NCBI GenBank assembly: GCA_016295375.1
Contig: JAEDLI010000053.1
Span: 1 to 16,070 of the forward strand
Direction of reading: 5' to 3'
DNA length: 16,070 bases
Source of the DNA: Fibrobacter sp.
GTDB taxonomy: Bacteria > Fibrobacterota > Fibrobacteria > Fibrobacterales > Fibrobacteraceae
The position numbers were made by a program, and so were the translations under genes. Under the pieces are notes generated by a model. The model was not told the origin of the DNA and did not search any database. It saw only the letters and a program-made list of their open reading frames with translations. This document shows, in pieces, positions 13,374 through 16,070 of this stretch; position 1 is the first letter of the stretch, and each line of letters opens with the position of its first letter.

Positions 13374-15044
13374 TTATCGCAACTGGATTCGCTGCACCTT
13401 CCAGGAATTGCCGTCTTTGACTCGCAAAATATAGGGGCCAGCAGGCAAGTTTGCAAGCGAGACATTTCCCGTCACATTCTGCACCTTGTAAACTGGGCGG
13501 CCCTGCATGTCGAAAACCTGTAGAGACTTTACGCCGGACGTAGTCACAACACGGCCCACGATTGAAACGCCCAAACTGCGAGTATCAGAAGCCAACCGAA
13601 TGGCAGAACTGTTCATGTTCTTGTAGACAAAGGTCGTGATTGAGTTTCCCGGAATACTATAGGAATCAGCGATATCGATAACCTTGCTCTTTTCACCGTT
13701 CTCTACGGATTGAACCGCCGTAACGAGTTCCCATTTTTCCTCTGCATGGCCCATCACAAGGACCTGGTCATACTGGATTACAGGGGCATCCAGGCTCACG
13801 GCCGAGGAACCTTCGTTAACGACCACCACCGTCACAGAATCCCGGCCGTATGCATCCCTAAAAGCAACGGCATAAAGGTCGGCAGCATCGGAAACTATAG
13901 CCGGAACCACATACCAGCCCGGATTCACGAATTTTGAATAATGGCGCAAGGCATGGTATTCGGGGCTAATGACAATCTGGTCTTCAGAGCAACTTCCCCA
14001 GCCCTTGGTGCAGACTCCAATCAACTGTCCCTTGCCTTCGCCCCAGAACAGTTCCCAGGCAATATATCCGGCAATTCCGCCCGAAGTAAATCCCACCTGG
14101 ATAATGTGGGCAAGACCCGTCATATATTCTTCCTTGCCGTTTTCTTCCATGCTGCAGAATTCTGTCATGATGATTGGCTTGGTGGAAGAAAGATACTTGG
14201 TCATAATGCCATCCATAGGACTACGGAAGTTCTCCGGATTGTTGTAGTTTTCCAGGGAATTGTCATGGCCATTCCCAGCATGGTACAGGTGATAGGCGTA
14301 ACCATCTAGTTTATTGCCATCCAGGACATTCATGTATTTCTGGAAATTGTCGTAACCAATGCCAAGGGGTTCAGGTCCCAAAATCTTGGGCGGATTTGCT
14401 ATGGACTTCAAGGAATCGTAAACCGCATTCAATGCCTGGGCGTAACCCGCCACCGAACCCGATTCTGTAGGGTCGAACAGGGTTTCGTGGTAATCGGCAA
14501 ACATATCCGGTTCGTTCTGCAAACTGATGTAGTCAATAGGGATGCCTGCGGCACGGTAAGCCAGGTAACTCTGTTTCCACCAACTAGCAAAATCACTATA
14601 GACATATTTGCCATAAGGGTCCGTATTCGAAGGTTTAAGCGTTGCCTTTGACTTATCTCCAGCAGCAGCGCTTCCCTCCAAACTATTGCTGGGCTTCAGG
14701 TTTGCGGGGGCAGACCAGCTGGACATCTCGATTTTCAGTTTATCTCCCTGACGGTCCTTGGCGGCCTTGACGATAGCCACATCATCATTGCTGACGCCTT
14801 CGGATAAATCCTGCACCCAGTTTCCCATACGCAAAAGAGTAAGATTCAAGCCTGTAAAGGCGGTATCGTAAAAGGCCTCGCGGGTGGATTCCCCAAGGGC
14901 GGTAACCCACCCTTGGTAATAGACGGCCCCGGCGCCAAATCCCACCACCTGCTGTTCAGGATTATCCTTTTGTACCGTTATGGAGGCTCCCTGAGCGCAC
15001 ACAGCGGCTAGAGCTGCGAAAGAAAAAAAATTACGAATCACCAT
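13374..15044 (-). CDS. GH30 glycoside hydrolase (probable xylanase) with T9SS-type C-terminal domain
   Basis: The product is 556 residues. A signal peptide (MVIRNFFSFAALAAVCAQGA) precedes a GH30 catalytic barrel: VVGFGAGAVYYQGWV, LTLLRMGNWV, MSSWSAPANLKPSNS, acid/base Glu178 in YISLQNEPDM, DGYAYHLYHAG, and nucleophile Glu295 in IIMTEFCSM. A beta-sandwich side domain follows to about residue 465. Bacterial GH30 enzymes of this kind mostly cut glucuronoxylan (subfamily 8), but the subfamily cannot be settled by eye. The last 70 residues (SLQVFDMQGRPVYK, LANLPAGPYILRV, ending KVQRIQLR) match the type A T9SS sorting domain, suggesting secretion through the type IX system that Fibrobacter is known to have. 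The start at 15044 has AAAGGAG six bases upstream. It is divergent from the LPP20-like gene. Confidence 0.88.
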   Translation of the reverse strand: MVIRNFFSFAALAAVCAQGASITVQKDNPEQQVVGFGAGAVYYQGWVTALGESTREAFYDTAFTGLNLTLLRMGNWVQDLSEGVSNDDVAIVKAAKDRQGDKLKIEMSSWSAPANLKPSNSLEGSAAAGDKSKATLKPSNTDPYGKYVYSDFASWWKQSYLAYRAAGIPIDYISLQNEPDMFADYHETLFDPTESGSVAGYAQALNAVYDSLKSIANPPKILGPEPLGIGYDNFQKYMNVLDGNKLDGYAYHLYHAGNGHDNSLENYNNPENFRSPMDGIMTKYLSSTKPIIMTEFCSMEENGKEEYMTGLAHIIQVGFTSGGIAGYIAWELFWGEGKGQLIGVCTKGWGSCSEDQIVISPEYHALRHYSKFVNPGWYVVPAIVSDAADLYAVAFRDAYGRDSVTVVVVNEGSSAVSLDAPVIQYDQVLVMGHAEEKWELVTAVQSVENGEKSKVIDIADSYSIPGNSITTFVYKNMNSSAIRLASDTRSLGVSIVGRVVTTSGVKSLQVFDMQGRPVYKVQNVTGNVSLANLPAGPYILRVKDGNSWKVQRIQLR

Positions 15045-15050
15045 AGATAT

Positions 15051-15057
15051 CTCCTTT
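15051..15057 (-). promoter_or_regulatory. Ribosome binding site of the GH30 gene
   Basis: The minus strand reads AAAGGAG six bases before the ATG at 15044, the strongest Shine-Dalgarno in the window together with that of metK. Confidence 0.8.
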
Positions 15058-15063
15058 TATCCC

Positions 15064-15095
15064 ATCTAACCCGCATAAAAATAAATCCTTGTCAA
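15064..15095 (-). promoter_or_regulatory. Weak promoter candidate of the GH30 gene
   Basis: A perfect TTGACA lies on the minus strand at 15090-15095. The nearest -10-like hexamer, TTAGAT (15064-15069), is 20 bases away, which is long, so this is a tentative call. Confidence 0.22.
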
Positions 15096-15182
15096 AATCA
15101 ATACAGCCTTTTTTTTCAAAAGCACTCAATTTCAGTTGATTTTCTTGGAAATAGTACACTTTTCCCGCAAGAAGACCAGAAT

Positions 15183-15207
15183 CACTGCATTTTTGCACAC
15201 TGCATTT
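15183..15207 (+). repeat. CACTGCATTT direct repeat in the GH30/LPP20 intergenic region
   Basis: CACTGCATTT occurs at 15183-15192 and 15198-15207, with start points 15 bp apart, next to the inverted repeat at 15209-15235. Confidence 0.4.
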
Positions 15208-15208
15208 C

Positions 15209-15235
15209 AAAATGTCATATTTGACACGACATTTT
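15209..15235. promoter_or_regulatory. Nested inverted repeats, candidate operator
   Basis: AAAATGTC (15209-15216) and GACATTTT (15228-15235) are perfect inverted repeats 11 bases apart. Within them TGTCA (15213-15217) and TGACA (15222-15226) form a second one around TATT. The right half includes a perfect TTGACA (15221-15226), and TATATTCG follows at 15239-15246. This looks like a regulator site in the divergent region. The rest of 15045-15325 is AT-rich and without genes. Confidence 0.45.
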
Positions 15236-15313
15236 AGTTATATTCGTTCACACGGTGGAAATTTTAAAACAAAGTCGAAAAAAGAATTATATTAAGGGAA
15301 TACAAACTAAATC

Positions 15314-15318
15314 AGGAG
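15314..15318 (+). promoter_or_regulatory. Ribosome binding site of the LPP20-like gene
   Basis: AGGAG lies 7 bases before the ATG at 15326. A TATATTAA stretch at 15288-15295 is the nearest -10 candidate, giving a leader of roughly 25 bases. Confidence 0.7.
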
Positions 15319-15325
15319 AAACACC

Positions 15326-15880
15326 ATGAAAAAGATTATCGCCCTTCTGGCATTTGCCCTGTTCATTGTCGGTTGCGCAGGCACTCCCCAAGAACAATCC
15401 GCAAGCAAGATGATGAAGATGCAGAAAGAAAAGCAGGAACTGATGGATAAAGGCGTTACGGCCGGTCTCGGCGTCGGCGAATCCAAATCTGAACAGCTGG
15501 CCTATGACGAGGCCGACCTGAATGCCCGCACCGATGTGGCCCGTGCCGTGGAATCCAAAGTAGAAGCCTTTATCCGCAACTACCAAGAAGAAGTAGGTGA
15601 CGAACTCACCCAGCACAAGGAAGAGGCCAAAAAGAACGTCATTTCCGATATGCAGAACGGCGTCAGCATAATCAAGATGGACATGGAAGTCACCGAAGCG
15701 GGAAAGTTCAAGGTCTACGCTATCGCCGCCATGGACCCCGAAGCCTTCAAGAAGGCCTTCGAAGCCGCTCTGGCCGCCCAGAAAATCAATGTGGAACGCG
15801 CCCGCGCCACGAAAGGTTATGCCGAACTGGACAAGGCCGCAGCCGCCCTTGACCAATACAAGGCCAGCCAGAGGCAGTAG
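15326..15880 (+). CDS. LPP20-like small lipoprotein
   Basis: The product is 184 residues. MKKIIALLAFALFIVGCAG is a lipoprotein signal peptide with lipobox IVGC (Cys17). The stretch from about 43 to 135 (GVTAGLGVGESKSEQLAYDE, then ADLNARTDVARAVESKVEAF, and later FKVYAIAAMDPEAFKKAF) resembles the LPP20/FlgT-N type fold, in which a small-residue loop and a helix rich in A-x-x-x-A-R precede a strand with YxxAAM. The C-terminal 45 residues are Ala/Lys-rich and likely helical. It is an envelope lipoprotein of unknown function; LPP20 proteins were named from Helicobacter. The start has AGGAG at good spacing. It is monocistronic, with a terminator 28 bases after the TAG stop. Confidence 0.75.
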   Translation: MKKIIALLAFALFIVGCAGTPQEQSASKMMKMQKEKQELMDKGVTAGLGVGESKSEQLAYDEADLNARTDVARAVESKVEAFIRNYQEEVGDELTQHKEEAKKNVISDMQNGVSIIKMDMEVTEAGKFKVYAIAAMDPEAFKKAFEAALAAQKINVERARATKGYAELDKAAAALDQYKASQRQ

Positions 15881-15907
15881 CCTACTCTAAACTAGACATT
15901 TTCCCCT

Positions 15908-15939
15908 GACCGCAGCACTCGGTGCCATGCGGTCTTTTT
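15908..15939 (+). terminator. Intrinsic terminator after the LPP20-like gene
   Basis: GACCGCA (15908-15914) pairs with TGCGGTC (15928-15934), with an inner stem GCAC/GTGC closing a TCG loop and a two-base bulge, followed by TTTTT (15935-15939). Confidence 0.9.
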
Positions 15940-15980
15940 CATATATGCAGGCTTTCTCAGCCAATTGACCACACATTTTT

Positions 15981-16070
15981 TATATTTGCCTCGCCCAAAT
16001 AAGAAGAAGAGGGCGCCTCTAAAAATTGCTTTGATAAAAAGAATTTGAGCGAAACCGAGCGCAGGCAGGA
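15981..16070 (+). promoter_or_regulatory. Promoter and leader of a gene beyond the right edge
   Basis: TATATTTG (15981-15988) is a perfect TAnnTTTG box after a T-run. The following 80 bases contain a small hairpin, AGAGG-GCG-CCTCT (16009-16021), and no convincing start codon with an open frame, so they may be a leader or the start of an RNA gene. I do not recognise the sequence. Confidence 0.4.

Noticed and set aside
11627..13465. Open frame of 612 codons on the minus strand inside the barrel-protease gene
   Set aside because: Long, but Val/Gly/Ala/His-rich with no motifs, and antisense to a protein with a signal peptide, zinc site and barrel; it also overlaps the end of the GH30 gene.
15990..16070. 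Start of a 16S rRNA, tmRNA, SRP or RNase P RNA gene
   Set aside because: The end of the window was compared by eye with conserved starts of these RNAs and none matched.

Overview
The window looks like chromosomal DNA of a Fibrobacter species or a close relative in the phylum Fibrobacterota. The main evidence is a lipoprotein ending in a FISUMP domain (TIGR02145, the largest paralogous family of F. succinogenes), placed directly downstream of a TIGR02147-family regulator (the second largest). Supporting evidence is a lipoprotein cellulase with a CBM11-like module, a GH30 xylanase with a type IX secretion (T9SS) type C-terminal domain, and several promoter-like boxes of the TAnnTTTG kind known from the Bacteroidetes side of the FCB group. 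No tRNA, rRNA, CRISPR array, transposase or phage gene was found.

Layout. 1-693 (-): 5' part of ispG (isoprenoid synthesis), running off the left edge. 880-2070 (+): metK, divergent from ispG, ending in a strong and probably bidirectional terminator. 2159-4687 (-): a two-gene unit of a TIGR02147/DUF4423 regulator followed 24 bp later by a FISUMP lipoprotein. The lipoprotein reading frame is broken by one in-frame amber codon just after its signal peptide. 4899-6010 (+): lrgA-lrgB with a 4-base overlap, divergent from the regulator. 6155-7597 (-): an orphan SagB/ThcOx-like flavoprotein that seems to carry two nitroreductase-fold domains. 7616-7739: an intergenic block of degenerate 7-bp repeats. 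7832-9748 (+): GH5 cellulase lipoprotein. 9854-13351 (+): a 1165-residue surface protein with a gluzincin-like HExxH domain, a TolB-like propeller and a C-terminal outer-membrane barrel. 13374-15044 (-): GH30 enzyme, convergent with the barrel protein. 15326-15880 (+): small LPP20-like lipoprotein, followed by a terminator and the promoter of a gene beyond the right edge.

How the genes fit together. ispG and metK are housekeeping. The right half is envelope and plant-fibre biology: a cellulase tethered by lipid, a xylanase probably exported by T9SS, a barrel-anchored predicted protease and a small lipoprotein. The left-centre holds an accessory regulator/lipoprotein pair and the LrgAB membrane pair. 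Translation starts seem to fall into two classes. metK, GH5, GH30 and the LPP20-like gene have clear Shine-Dalgarno sites. ispG, the TIGR02147 gene, lrgA, the SagB-like gene and the barrel-protease gene lack one and instead have a TAnnTT-type box only 4-8 bases before the start codon, suggesting leaderless or nearly leaderless mRNAs.
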